Source: an uncultured Collinsella sp. (lineage in GTDB: Bacteria; Actinomycetota; Coriobacteriia; Coriobacteriales; Coriobacteriaceae). From it: a stretch of 19,724 bases of DNA. The position numbers were made by a program, and so were the translations under genes. The stretch covers positions 1 to 19,724 of the forward strand of contig CAKUGA010000024.1 in NCBI GenBank assembly GCA_934654515.1. Direction: 5' to 3'. Positions 1 to 10,800 of this stretch are shown one piece after another; position 1 is the stretch's first letter, and the number at the start of each line of letters is the position of its first letter. The notes beneath the pieces were generated by a model that made no database searches, was not told where the DNA came from, and was given only the letters and a program-made list of their open reading frames with translations.

Positions 1-2
1 TA

Positions 3-76
3 TGGAGCGGGCGACGGGAATCGAACCCGCGTCATCAGCTTGGAAGGCTGGGGTTCTACCATTGAACTACGCCCGC
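3..76 (-). tRNA. tRNA-Gly, anticodon TCC
   Basis: The reverse complement folds as a full cloverleaf. The 7-bp acceptor stem is GCGGGCG/CGCCCGC with discriminator T, and the CCA end is encoded. The anticodon loop reads CTTCCAA with TCC in the middle, so it decodes GGA glycine codons. The T arm contains GGTTCGATTCC. Only 6 bp separate it from tRNA-Pro upstream, so the two are almost certainly co-transcribed from the promoter at 211-239 and cut apart by RNases P and E. Confidence 0.96.
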
Positions 77-82
77 AAGATA

Positions 83-159
83 TGGTCGGGACGACAGGAT
101 TTGAACCTGCGACATCCTGCTCCCAAAGCAGGCGCGCTACCAGACTGCGCCACGTCCCG
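83..159 (-). tRNA. tRNA-Pro, anticodon TGG
   Basis: The reverse complement gives a 77-nt cloverleaf with encoded CCA. The acceptor stem is CGGGACG/CGTCCCG with discriminator A, the D arm contains AGTCTGGTAGC, and the anticodon loop TTTGGGA carries TGG, which reads CCN proline codons. The T arm contains GGTTCAAATCC. It is the first gene of the two-tRNA unit. About 45 nt of leader lie between the predicted transcription start and the mature 5' end. Confidence 0.96.
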
Positions 160-210
160 AAGGTGTTGAGCAGCTAAGGTCTAAACCTTGCGTGTCCCAA
201 AGCGAAGGAA

Positions 211-239
211 ATTATAGGGTAGACTTCCCGCCTGTGCAA
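211..239 (-). promoter_or_regulatory. Sigma-70-type promoter of the tRNA-Pro/tRNA-Gly unit
   Basis: On the minus strand TTGCAC (plus 234-239) is followed after exactly 17 bp by a perfect TATAAT (plus 211-216). Transcription would start near 204 and run into tRNA-Pro. The promoter lies immediately after the brnQ stop codon, so the tRNA unit does not depend on read-through from brnQ. A near-consensus core suits a stable-RNA gene. A GC-rich discriminator is not evident. This is a sequence call only. Confidence 0.8.
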
Positions 240-250
240 GCGCAGAAACC

Positions 251-1609
251 CTAGCTCCTCGAATGTGCGACAAACTGGCTATGGGCCAGGCCGATCACAA
301 ACGCCACCACGGCAACCGGCGCCCAGGCGGCACCGATATCCGCCAGCGGCAAAGCATCGAACGGCAGCCACGTACCCGCAAAGAACGCGTCACGGATCGA
401 AGTGATCACGCTCTGGACCGCGACAACGCCGCCAACCCAAATCCACACCTGCGGATGCGCATCACAAAAGCCGTGCACCAGACCCATAAGCACCAGCACG
501 ATGGCGACGGGATACAAGGCGTTGAGCATGGGCACCGAGAACATAAGGATCATGTCGAGACCCACGTTGGAAAGCACGCACGAAAACGCTGCGAACACAA
601 AGGCAAGAATCGCGAAGGGGCGGCGCATGGCCTCCTCGGAAGCCTCCGCTCCCCCTTCGACCACATAGGTCTCGCAGAAGTAGCGCGAGCAACAGCTGAT
701 GAGGCCAATGCACACGTTCATGCAGGCGAGGAAGAAGATCGCGAAGACCACGACGGTGCCCGCCAAGCCAAAGTGCATGGAGGCTGAGCGAGCAAGGATG
801 GCAGCGCCGTTGGTAGCGTCGGGCATCACGGTGCCGAGCTGCATGCCGGCAAGCGCCAGGCCGCAGTAGATGATGGCCATGAGCACGCCGGCGATTACGC
901 CGGAGCGCGAGATCTCGAAGGCAACACGCCTGTCATCGGTCACGCCCAGCTCGTGGATGGTCTCGGCGATGATGATGCCGAAGGCGAGCGATGCGAGCAG
1001 ATCCATCGTCTGATAGCCGGTCAAGAAGCCTTGGACTGCAGCGCCGGCATCATAGGGAGCTTGCGGGGCAGCAGCCGGTCCCAGGGGCGAGATCACGGCG
1101 GCACCCACGACCAGCACGATAAGCGCAATGAGCGCAGGGCCCGTAATGCGACCGAGCACGCGCGTGATGACGCCGGGGCGCAGCGTGAGCGCAAACGCGA
1201 CCACGAAGAAGGCGACAGCGAAGACCAAGCGCGCGGTGCCGAGCGAGATGCCCTCGGGCAGCAACGGCACCAGCATCTCGAAGGCCGTAGAGCTCGTACG
1301 CGGAATGGCCAGGCACGGGCCGATGGCCAGGTACACCGCCGCGACAAAGAACTCACCGAACTTGGGGTGCACGCGACCGGCAAGCTCACGCGCCGTACCG
1401 GCAAGCGCCACAGCGATAAAGCCCATGACGGGCAGGCCGATGGCGGCAATCAAAAAGCCGATCATGGCAAGCGGCGTGGCAGAACCTGCCTGCAGTGCCA
1501 GAAGCGGCGGAATAATGAGGTTGCCGGCGCCAAAGAGCATCGAGAACAGAGCGATGCCGACGGTAACGACATGGTCGGAGCGAAGGCCGCGCGGGGCAGA
1601 TGAAGCCAT
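251..1609 (-). CDS. brnQ: Branched-chain amino acid transport system II carrier protein (BrnQ)
   Basis: A 452-residue polytopic membrane protein of the LIVCS family, which imports leucine, isoleucine and valine with Na+ or H+. The N-terminus has the family hallmark LFGAGNLIIPP (about residues 25-35). A second typical stretch, GFLTGYQTMDLLASLAFG, lies near residues 192-210. About twelve hydrophobic segments span the whole length, and the size matches the usual 430-460 residues. The ATG at 1609 is preceded by AAAGGTGG with good spacing. The gene stands alone between the terminator at 1628-1662 and the tRNA promoter, so it is probably monocistronic. No clear promoter was found: the gap to the next gene has a TATACT (1665-1670) without a good -35 partner. 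Ion and substrate preference cannot be read from sequence. Confidence 0.93.
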   Translation of the reverse strand: MASSAPRGLRSDHVVTVGIALFSMLFGAGNLIIPPLLALQAGSATPLAMIGFLIAAIGLPVMGFIAVALAGTARELAGRVHPKFGEFFVAAVYLAIGPCLAIPRTSSTAFEMLVPLLPEGISLGTARLVFAVAFFVVAFALTLRPGVITRVLGRITGPALIALIVLVVGAAVISPLGPAAAPQAPYDAGAAVQGFLTGYQTMDLLASLAFGIIIAETIHELGVTDDRRVAFEISRSGVIAGVLMAIIYCGLALAGMQLGTVMPDATNGAAILARSASMHFGLAGTVVVFAIFFLACMNVCIGLISCCSRYFCETYVVEGGAEASEEAMRRPFAILAFVFAAFSCVLSNVGLDMILMFSVPMLNALYPVAIVLVLMGLVHGFCDAHPQVWIWVGGVVAVQSVITSIRDAFFAGTWLPFDALPLADIGAAWAPVAVVAFVIGLAHSQFVAHSRS

Positions 1610-1627
1610 AAGGCCACCTTTCGGGTC

Positions 1628-1662
1628 GAAACAAAAACGGGACGGGCAACGTGCCCGTCCCG
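1628..1662 (-). terminator. Intrinsic terminator after the giant surface-protein gene
   Basis: On the minus strand an 11-bp perfect GC-rich stem (CGGGACGGGCA/TGCCCGTCCCG, plus 1638-1662) with a 3-nt loop is followed directly by TTTTTGTTTC. The T-tract is present only on the minus strand, so it stops leftward transcription. It begins about 65 bp after the giant gene's stop codon and about 20 bp before the brnQ start, so it insulates brnQ. If brnQ transcription began upstream of it, it could act as an attenuator instead. Confidence 0.88.
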
Positions 1663-1727
1663 CAAGTATAAACGCTTTAGCAGGCTACATCCTACCAGGG
1701 CGTCAATCTGGCTGCCAAGCGAGTGCA

Positions 1728-1838
1728 CTACGCGCCCGGATGGCGGCGACGCAGCAGCTCGAGCCCCAGCGCGATAAGTGCAACGGCGCCCGCAGCGACG
1801 GCGACGGCCAATGGTGCGCGATCACCCGTATCGGCGAG
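1728..1838 (-). other. C-terminal sortase sorting signal (LADTG + helix + basic tail)
   Basis: LADTG occupies 1824-1838 (residues 4268-4272). It is followed by DRAP, a roughly 20-residue hydrophobic stretch rich in Ala/Val/Leu, then RRRHPGA at the C-terminus. This is the classic tripartite wall-anchoring signal, but with Ala at the position normally held by Pro in LPxTG. LAxTG signals are known substrates of class E sortases in high-GC Gram-positives. No sortase is encoded in this window. Confidence 0.85.
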
Positions 1839-4800
1839 CTGCTGAGCGCTCGACTTGGACGAATCCTTCTTGCCAGAGTTTTCCGTGGCATTCGCCTTTG
1901 TCTTATCGGCTGCGGAATCATCCGAACTACCGGGTTTTGCCGGATCCTTAGAATCCGACTGGTCGGAATCGGGCGTTCCGGGCTTATCCGGGTCCGGCTT
2001 ACCGGGCTCTGGCTTGTCCGGTTGGTCGGGCTCCGGCTTATCCGGGTTATCCGGGTCCGGCTTATCCGGCTGGTCAGGTTCCGGTTTATCGGGCTCGGGC
2101 TTGTCCGGCTGGTCCGGATCGGGTCCATCAGGTTTATCCGGGTCGGGATTGACGGGCCCCTGCCTCTTCTTCACCGTCAGCGTACCGGGCTCAACCTCGA
2201 CATCGAAGTTCGGATCGGTGACCGTCGCGCCGATCTTGTACTCGCCCGCCGGTGAGCTTTCATCGGCGTCGCAGGAGTATTCGACCTTCACGCCCGAAGT
2301 ATCGACCGCGCTCTCCAGGCTCGAGGTGAACGCGGGGTTCGCCTCTCCCTCGTAGCGCTCGGCGTCATCGACCTTCACCTTGAGCTTCGCCGGCGTAATC
2401 TTGAACTTGCGCGAGGCGGCGCCGATATACCCGTTGCTTCGCAGCGTGGCAACAACGCGGTACGTGCCGGCATCGGTCGGGGCCTCGCTCGACGAATAGT
2501 ACGTGCCGTCCGTCCCGTAATACCTGATCCTCAGGTCGCCCTCGCAGGCCTTGGGGACACCCGTGACCTCGGGCGCTTGGGCATCACCGCTGTAGACGAA
2601 GCTGCCGCCCTCAAATGCAAGCTCGACCCGCTTCGCCTGGGCGACCAGCACAAAGTGCGCGGTCACCGTCTCTCCCTGAGCGTCCTTGCACGTAACGTCG
2701 AAGGTGGAAACACCCGCCTTAGAGGGAGCCCCCGAGAGCGTCAGGCCACCCGACGTGCGGGATAGCTTAAGCCCATCGGGGAGCTTCGCGTCGTCCCACG
2801 TGTACTCGTACGGAGACTCGCCGCCCGCGGCTCCGGCGATCGTCACACGGTACGCACTATGTGCACGCGCCGCCGGCAGCAGGCCGCCGTTGAACACAAG
2901 GGCATCCCGGGGCACAACGGACACGACAGCACGATCGCTGTCTGCCTGCGTCTCAGTGCCAAGGTAGCGCTGAGTGATGCGACAGAAGTATTCGCCGGCG
3001 CAATCGTCATCGAGGTTCTCAATGAGGAGCGTCTCCCCCGTCTCGCCCTCGAGCGCCACGGCCTCGCCGTCCACCATGCGGAACCACTGATAGGACAGTT
3101 CGACATCGGCGGCCGGACCCGCGGACGAGGCAGCGTGGTCGGCAACGCCCTTGCCCGCCTCGGCAGCAACCGAGAGCACGGCCGAATCGCCCTCGTGGGC
3201 GCTCGCGTCCTGCGGCTGAGCGATCACCTTCGGAGCGTCCGCCTTCGCGAACTCGAACGTGACCTCCTGCGACGCGGCAACGCCGCTCAGCGTGACCTCG
3301 TACGCTCCGCCCTTATAGTCAGAGATGTCGAAGTCGACGCTCGTATCCGAGCCGGCCTCCGCGACCGTCACGCGCTCGAGGTAGCAGCCCTCGTCGGGCG
3401 TCGCCGCGATGGCCACACTCTCGCCCGCAGCAACGGTGACCGAACCGTTGTCGACCGAACCGTTGACCGCCTTTGCCTTCACTTCAAAGCGTTCGGGCTT
3501 GTTCGGGTTATCGGGCCCGGGATTGTCCGGGTCGGGGTTATCAGGATCGGGCTGATCGGGGTCGGGTTTGGGGCCCGGCTCAGGATTGTCGGGATCCGGA
3601 TTATCCGGGTCGGGGTTGTCGGGGTTGGGATTCGGGTCCGGGTCAGGCTGATCGGGATCTGGGTTGCCCGGGTCAGGCTGACCGGGGTCGGGGTTGTCCG
3701 GGTCGGGATCGACAGGCCCCTGCTTCTTCTTCACCGTCAAAGTTCCGGGCACGACCTCGACGTCGAAGTTCGGATCGGTGACCGTCGCATCAATCTGGTA
3801 CTCGCCCGCCGGAGAGCTCTCGTCGGCGTCGCAGGAGTACTCGACCTTCGCGCCCGAAGTGTCAACCGAACTCTCCAAGGTCGAGGTGAACGCAGGGTTC
3901 GCCTCCCCCTCGAAGCGTTCAGCATCGTCGACCTTCACCTTGAGCTTTGCCGGAGCAATCTCGAACTCGCAGACGGTGGCACCGACATAGCCATGGGCTC
4001 GTAGCGTTGCAACAGCGCGGTACGTGCCGGCATCAGTCGGAGCCTCGGTCGAGGAATAATGCGTGCTTCCGGTCCCGTAGTACTTAATCTTGAGATCACT
4101 CTTGCAGACCTTAGGAGCACCGGAAACTTCGGGCGCCTGCGATGCGCCATTAAAGGTGAAGTCGCTATCCGCAAACGTAAGCTTTACACGCTTCGCCTGG
4201 ACAACGAGCGCAAAGTGGGCAGTCGCGGTCTCGCCGCGGGCATCCGTGCACGTGATATCGAAGGCGGAAACGCCCGTCTTTGACGGAACACCAGAGAGCG
4301 TCAGGCTGCCCGAAGTACGGGAGAGCTTGAGCCCGTCGGGGAGCTTCGTCTCATCCCATGTGTACTCGTACGGAGCCTTGCCGCCCGCGGCCCCGGCAAT
4401 CGTTGCGAGGTACGTGCTGTGGGCGCTCGCTGCCGGCAGCACGTCGCCATTGAACACCAGGGTGTCCCAGGGCACAACGGAGACGGTGGCATGATCGCTG
4501 TCTGTCTGCGTCTCGGTGCCAAGGTAGCGCTGCGTGATGCGGCAGAAGTACTCGCCTGCCCGCTCGTCATCAAGGTCCGAGAGCGGCAGCGTCTCTCCCG
4601 TCTCGCCCTCGAGCGCAACGGCCTTGCCATTCACCATGCGGAACCACTGGTACGAAAGCTCAATCTCTGCGGCAGAGCCCGTGGACGCGGCGGCATGCTC
4701 AAGGACATTCTCCCCCGCCTCGGCAGCGACCGAGAGCACGGCAGAATCGCCCTCATGGGCGCTCACGTCCTGCGGCTGCGCGACCACACGCGGCACGTCC

Positions 4801-7800
4801 GCCTTTGCGAACTCAAACGTAACCCTCTGCGACGCGGTGATACCGCTCAGCGTGACCTCGTACGCCCCGCCCTTGTAATCAGAAATGTCGAGGTCGACGG
4901 CCTCGTCCGAGCCGACCTCAGAAACCGTCACGCGCTCGAGATAGCAACCCTCGTCGGGCGTCGCCGAAAGGGTCGCATCCCCACCCTCAACAACCGTAAC
5001 CGAAGCATTGTCGACCGAGCCGTTGACCGCCTTCGCCGTCACCTTGTAGCGCTCGGGCTTCTTCTTGACCATCAGCGTTCCGGGATCGACCGCGACATCG
5101 AAGTTCGGGTCGGCGACCGCCGCGTCGATCCGGTACTCACCCGCCGGCGATTTCTTATTCGCCGAGCAGAAGTATGTAACCTTTACGTCCGAGGTATCGC
5201 AACGACTCACCAGGCTGGAGGTAAACTCGGGATTCGCCTGGCCCTCAAAGCGCTCGGCATCGTCGACCTTCACCAGCAGCTGAGCCGGAGCAACAGTAAC
5301 CGCAAGCTCAACGTCCTCGGCGGCAAGGTAGTTTCGAGACGCCTTGGCATGGGCGACAACACGTGCCGTACCGGCAGCCTTCACGGTCGCGCAACGTCCC
5401 TTGATCGAAATCGGGCTTGCGTCGTCGTCCGCGGAGTCAACGAGCTCAAAGCTCACGGGAGTCTGGGCGACGTTGTCGAACACAATGGGATCGCCACCGT
5501 ACACGCCCGAATAGCTCGTTGAACCCGTGATGACCTGGCTGGCCTTTGCAATCGAGAATTCGGCGTTCTTTTTGCCCTGATAGTTGGGGTCAGTCACCTT
5601 AACCGTGATGCGATAGCGCCCGCTGTCGCACGGCTCCAGCGCCGTGGGGCCATAAGACGTTCCATCGACGCCGCGATACGTGACGGAGTAGGCGAACGCA
5701 TCAAGGCCGGCAACCGCAACCGTCGCACCGTGTCGTGCGCCATCGTATGTCACGTCGGACGTCTCGATCGAAATATCGACCGGAGCCTTCTCGATGATAA
5801 AGTCGCAGCTTGCGTTACCCACATATCCGTTAGCGTCGAGCGTCGCCAACGCACAATACGTACCGGCGTCCACCGGTGCCTGATCAGACAAGTAATGCGT
5901 GTCGCCCGTACCCACATACGTTATCGCGACATTGTCCTCGCAGCCCTCAGGCACGCCCGAAAGCTCCGGAGCCTGCGCCGTCGCATTGTAAGTAAAGCTC
6001 TGGCCCTCAAATGCGAGCGGGGCTTCCTTCGCCTTCACGACCAGCGCGAAGTGTGCAACACGCTTGTTGCCCAGGTCATCGGTGCACCTAATCTTGAAGC
6101 GGCACACGCCCGTAGCCGAAGGCACGCCCGAGAGCACCAAGGCACCCGTTCCGTCATCGCCCAGCGTCAGCTGCATGCCCTCGGGAACCTCAACCTCATC
6201 CAAGTTGTACGCATACGGCGCCTTGCCGCCCCTGGCGCCGGCAATCACGACACGGTAGTCATCGTGAGCGGTCGCCGCCGGCAGCACGCGCCCGTTGAAC
6301 ACGAGTGCCTCGCGTGGCACGATGGACACCGTCGCATGCTCGGTATCCGTCTTTGTCACCGTGCCCAGGTAGCTCTGCGTAATGCGGCAGAAGTACTCGC
6401 CTTCGCCCTCGCCGTTGAGCTGGGCAATCGAGAGGGTCTCCCCGGTCTCGCCCTTCAGCTTCACATTGCCGTCGGCAGACACGCGATACCACTGGTAGCT
6501 CAGCTTAACGTCGGCGGCAGAACCCGAAGATACGGCGGCATGGACGCGAACATTACGCCCCGCCTCGGCAGCAACAGAAAGCTCAACCGGATAGCCCTCG
6601 TAAGCACTCGCATCCTGCGGCTGAGCGAGCACCTCCGGAGCCGCAGCCTTCGCGAATTCGAACGTGACCTGCTGCGGAGCACTCACGCCGCTCAGCGTGA
6701 CCTCGTACGCCCCACCCTTGTAGTCAGAAATATCAAGGTCATAGGCATTGCCGGCCGAACCGTCCTCGCCAGCCTCTTCGGCAACGGTCACGCGCGTCAG
6801 GTAGCAGTCCTCATCGGGCATCGCCGAAAGCGTCACCTTGCCATCCGTAGCGACCGAAGCAGTCTCCGGATCGACCGATCCGTTGACCGCTCGGGCCGTC
6901 ACCTTGTACTTAGGTGCCTCCACAAAGCGCGCCTCGACGGTCATGTTGTCCTCGGGAACAAACGTCCAAACTGCATCCGTACTCAGCGGCTCATCGCCCA
7001 ACGACCCGTCATCGTTGCGCGCATACCACCCATCAAACACGTAGCCCGCATCGGGAACGGCAGTCAGCGTCGTCGACTCACCGTTCTCGACCTCGTTGGT
7101 CACGGCATAGCCCAGAGATTCGTCCTCGGAGGAACCCTCGACGTGTCCGCCTTGACGCGAATCCACCGCCGTAACCGTCATCGATGCCCGCTCATAAACG
7201 GCCGTAAAGGTACGGTTGCCAAACACCACGCGATTGATCACCGGCGTGGCCCCCACAGGCATGCCGTTCTCGTCGACCCAGTATTTAAACTTCCAGCCCT
7301 TATGCGGCACGGTAAACATAATCGCCGCGGAGTGGTAGGAGCCGCCGGTACCAAGCGCAACCATGCTAAAGCCCGCGCCCTTGGGATACGTAGCGACCTG
7401 AACATCGCAGCCCGTCTCATAGAACACAGCCGTGAGCTGCCTATTCTCCTTTGCGGTTCCGATATAGAACGCGCTGTAGCTCACCGTGACGCCCGCATCG
7501 TCGACCCAGTGCGAGAAGTGGTACTTCTTCCACGGAATCGCGATCGCCATAAACATGTCGCCCCTGTCGTACGACCTGCTACCGGCAGGAATGCCGTCGA
7601 CCAGAAGGGCCGTACCGCGGAAGATGGACGAGCCCGTAACCGTGATGGTCACCTGTCCATCGGATTCGAACTGCGCGTAGTACGTCATATCCTGCGTAGC
7701 GGTCACGTCCAATACCGCAGCAGTCTCGACAATGGAGGTGCCCCCCTTGTCGGTGCTCCAGCCCACAAAGCGATAGCCCATGCCGGCCACAGCGGCCAGC

Positions 7801-10800
7801 TCCACCTGATTGCCCACGGCAAAGCTTCCGCTGCCCGTAACACGGCAGCCCCTGCTCGAAGCCTTGTCCTTCACTACGACCTCGCCCGTAACGGTCACCT
7901 CGTACGGATCGGCAAACACGGCCTGGAGCTCCAGCGTATCGTCCTCGAGCCCCTCGACCATATCCTTGTCGAGCTTAACCCAGCAATGGGCGTCACAACT
8001 CAGCAGCGACTTGTTGCCCTCGGCATCCAGAACATACCAACCGACAAAACGCTTGGTCCCCATGGGCGTAGCGTTGAGTTCGATCGTATCACCGAACTGA
8101 TAGGAGCCCTCGCCGCTCAGCGTGCCCACTCCATCGTCACTCGAGCTCAAAACGACCTGATAGGACTTTGGCTTAAAGGTCGCCGTATAGGTGGCATCAC
8201 CCGTGACCTTAACGGTATAGTCGGCGTTCTCGCTGATCGTCTCGCCCTTGTCGTCCGTCCAACCCGCAAACGAATACCCGGTGTTGGCGATCGCACGAAG
8301 CGTTGCACGGTCGCCGGCCTCATAGCCGCCAAAGCCGCTCACGGCTCCACCCTCGGCAGGCGAGGCAACCGTGCTCACGACATACGAACCCGACGCGAAG
8401 ACGGCGTAGAGCGGCGTGTCCTCGCGCACGGTAAATCGATAGGTTTTCTTGGAGCTCACGCACGTGCCGTTACGGAACCAGCCCACAAAAGCCGTATCCT
8501 CGGCGGCGACTGCGCGCACAGTGACAACTTGCCCGGCGGCATATGTCCCCGCGCCCTTGACCGTACCCAAGCTCTCTTCGCACGAGACGTCAACCGTATA
8601 TTGCTTTGCCGAGAACACGGCCTGGAGCGTCGTGTCAGACGTCGGCACCACGTGATAGGTGCTGTCACGGCTTACCACGGCGTCCGAAGCATCGGCCCAA
8701 TACTCAAACGCATAGCCCGAAAGCGCGTGAGCCGTCAGCGTGGCGGCATGCCCCGCCTCGACGGTACCCGTGCCCTCGATCCAGCCGGCGGCACTCGATT
8801 CGACCAGCGAACCGGTGCCGGAATCGATTACCGTCGTGGCGTCGACTTCATAGCTTTTTGCCATAAAGCGAGCGACGTGCACATGGCTGCGCTCCTGATG
8901 GCAGGTGAACTCCGCATCGGCAGACTCAAACGTGCCGTCGGCCGTATACCAACCAGTAAAGACGTAACCGGGATTGGGCGTCGCCTTAAGGGCAACCTCC
9001 GCACCGCGGTCTGCAAGGATGCGGCTCGCCTTGACGGTGCCACCCTCTGCAGGATCGGCGAGGGGCACGCAGACGGTATCGATGGGCACAAAGGCCGCGG
9101 TAATAACACAGCGCCCGGTTTTACCGCGAGCTTTGGCAACCAACGAGGTCTCGTGCTTAAGGCTCTTCAGGCGCCCGTTGACATACCAGCCCCGGAACAA
9201 AAAGCCTGGATGGGCCTTAGCCGTCAGGTGAAGAGTCTCCCCCAGCTTAAACTTGTCGGTCGTGGGCTTCACCACCGTCCCGTTGCACGTCACGGTACCG
9301 CCGAGCCACGAATCGGCCGTGACCATGACCTCGGGCTTTGAGTCGGTAAAGATCGCGGTATAGGTATCGCTCTTGGTAACCTTGACGACCAGCTCGGCGG
9401 TGTCGTACTCCTTACCGGAGTCGTCCTTCCAATGGTCAAAGCGGTAGCCATCGTTGGCCTTTGCCTTGAGCATCACCGTGTCGCCGTAGCCGCAGGTGAC
9501 CGAAGATGCCCCGGGGTGTCCCTCGATCTCCACCGTGCCGCGCTCCACAAAGGTCTTCTTGGCCTTCGCCGTCACGGTATACGTGTTTTCCTCAAACACC
9601 GCACGCACGGTGCATTCTACGTCCTCGGGATAGAACTCAAGGTAGCTCGGGTCGGTACCCAGTAGCAGGTCCGTCTTGGCGTCGTACCAACCCTTAAAGG
9701 TAAATTGTTTGCTCGCCTCGGCCGTGAGCTCAATGCTCAGCGTGGCAGGCTCGCCCTTAATGCAGTAGCCTTCGCCATGCACCAAATACTTGCCCGCCAT
9801 GGCTGCAGCCGGCTCAACGACCACGTCCACCTTGCAGGCACGCGTAAACTTCGCCTGAATCACGCAGTCGGTAATGGGCTCAAAGGTATAGGAGCGCTCG
9901 CTCGAAACCAGCGTCGAGGTGGCATCCGAGCCTCCGTTGCTCAGATACCAACCGTCAAAGATATAGCCCTCGGATGGCGTGGCCTCCGCAGTCACGCGCT
10001 CGCCCTCGGGAACCTCGAGGACCATACCGGCAGTCTCGCCACGCTTCAGCGTAACGGTGCCGCCCTCGAGCGGGTCGGCCTCGGCACGCACGGTATGCGT
10101 ATCCCTGCCGTCCATCACGGCCTCGATCCGGGCATTGCCGTTAACGCGGTATTCGCAAACCTCCTGTTTGTTGGCAATTGTGATGCCCTGCGCATCGGTT
10201 TCGCGCCACTCCACAAACCGGTACGTCTTCTCCGGATTGTCGGGGCGCACCTTGGGCCGCATCGTAAACGTGAGGATGTCCCCATCCTTCGCACGAACCT
10301 TGCCGTCCACGACCGGCACGCCATCGCACAGCACCTCCGCGCTGTCGGAGGGGTCGGTATTCACCAGGATGGTCTTGTCCGCCTTGCGGAAGCGTGCAAC
10401 CAGATGGCGGTCGACCTCGGCCTGAAAGGTATACGTACGCTCGGGCGAAACCTCGATGCCGTCCTCGAACCATCCCACAAAGGCATAATCGGGACCCTCG
10501 CTCGCGGTGACCATCGCCTTATCGCCGCGTTTAACGCTCTGCTTTACGGGGCTTGCGGTGCAGCCCGTCGAGAAATCGGCCTGAACGCCATCGGCCTCGG
10601 CAACCGCCGTCACCTCAACCTTTTTCTCAAAGACGGCCGTCATCTTTACGACCTCGGGCGTCAGGTCCGTGATGGTCATCGTCTTGAGAGGAGATGTCGA
10701 GACCTCGACGCCGTTCTCTTTCCAGCACACAAAGCGATAGCCGGGATTGGCGACAGCCTCCAGCGTGGCGACCGTTCCCTCATAGTGGATACCGCCGCCG

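Noticed and set aside
176..189. Small inverted repeat AAGGT-CTAA-ACCTT in the tRNA leader
   Set aside because: The five-base-pair stem has no T-tract, lies inside the leader between promoter and tRNA-Pro, and is too weak to call.
3498..3722. Short regularly repeated units that could look like a CRISPR array
   Set aside because: The units are degenerate, have no spacers of constant length, and encode an in-frame Pro-Asp protein linker.
5730..9341. 1203-codon open frame on the plus strand
   Set aside because: Antisense to the giant surface gene. Its Arg/His-rich translation has no domain pattern. It reflects the codon bias and repeat composition of the real minus-strand gene.
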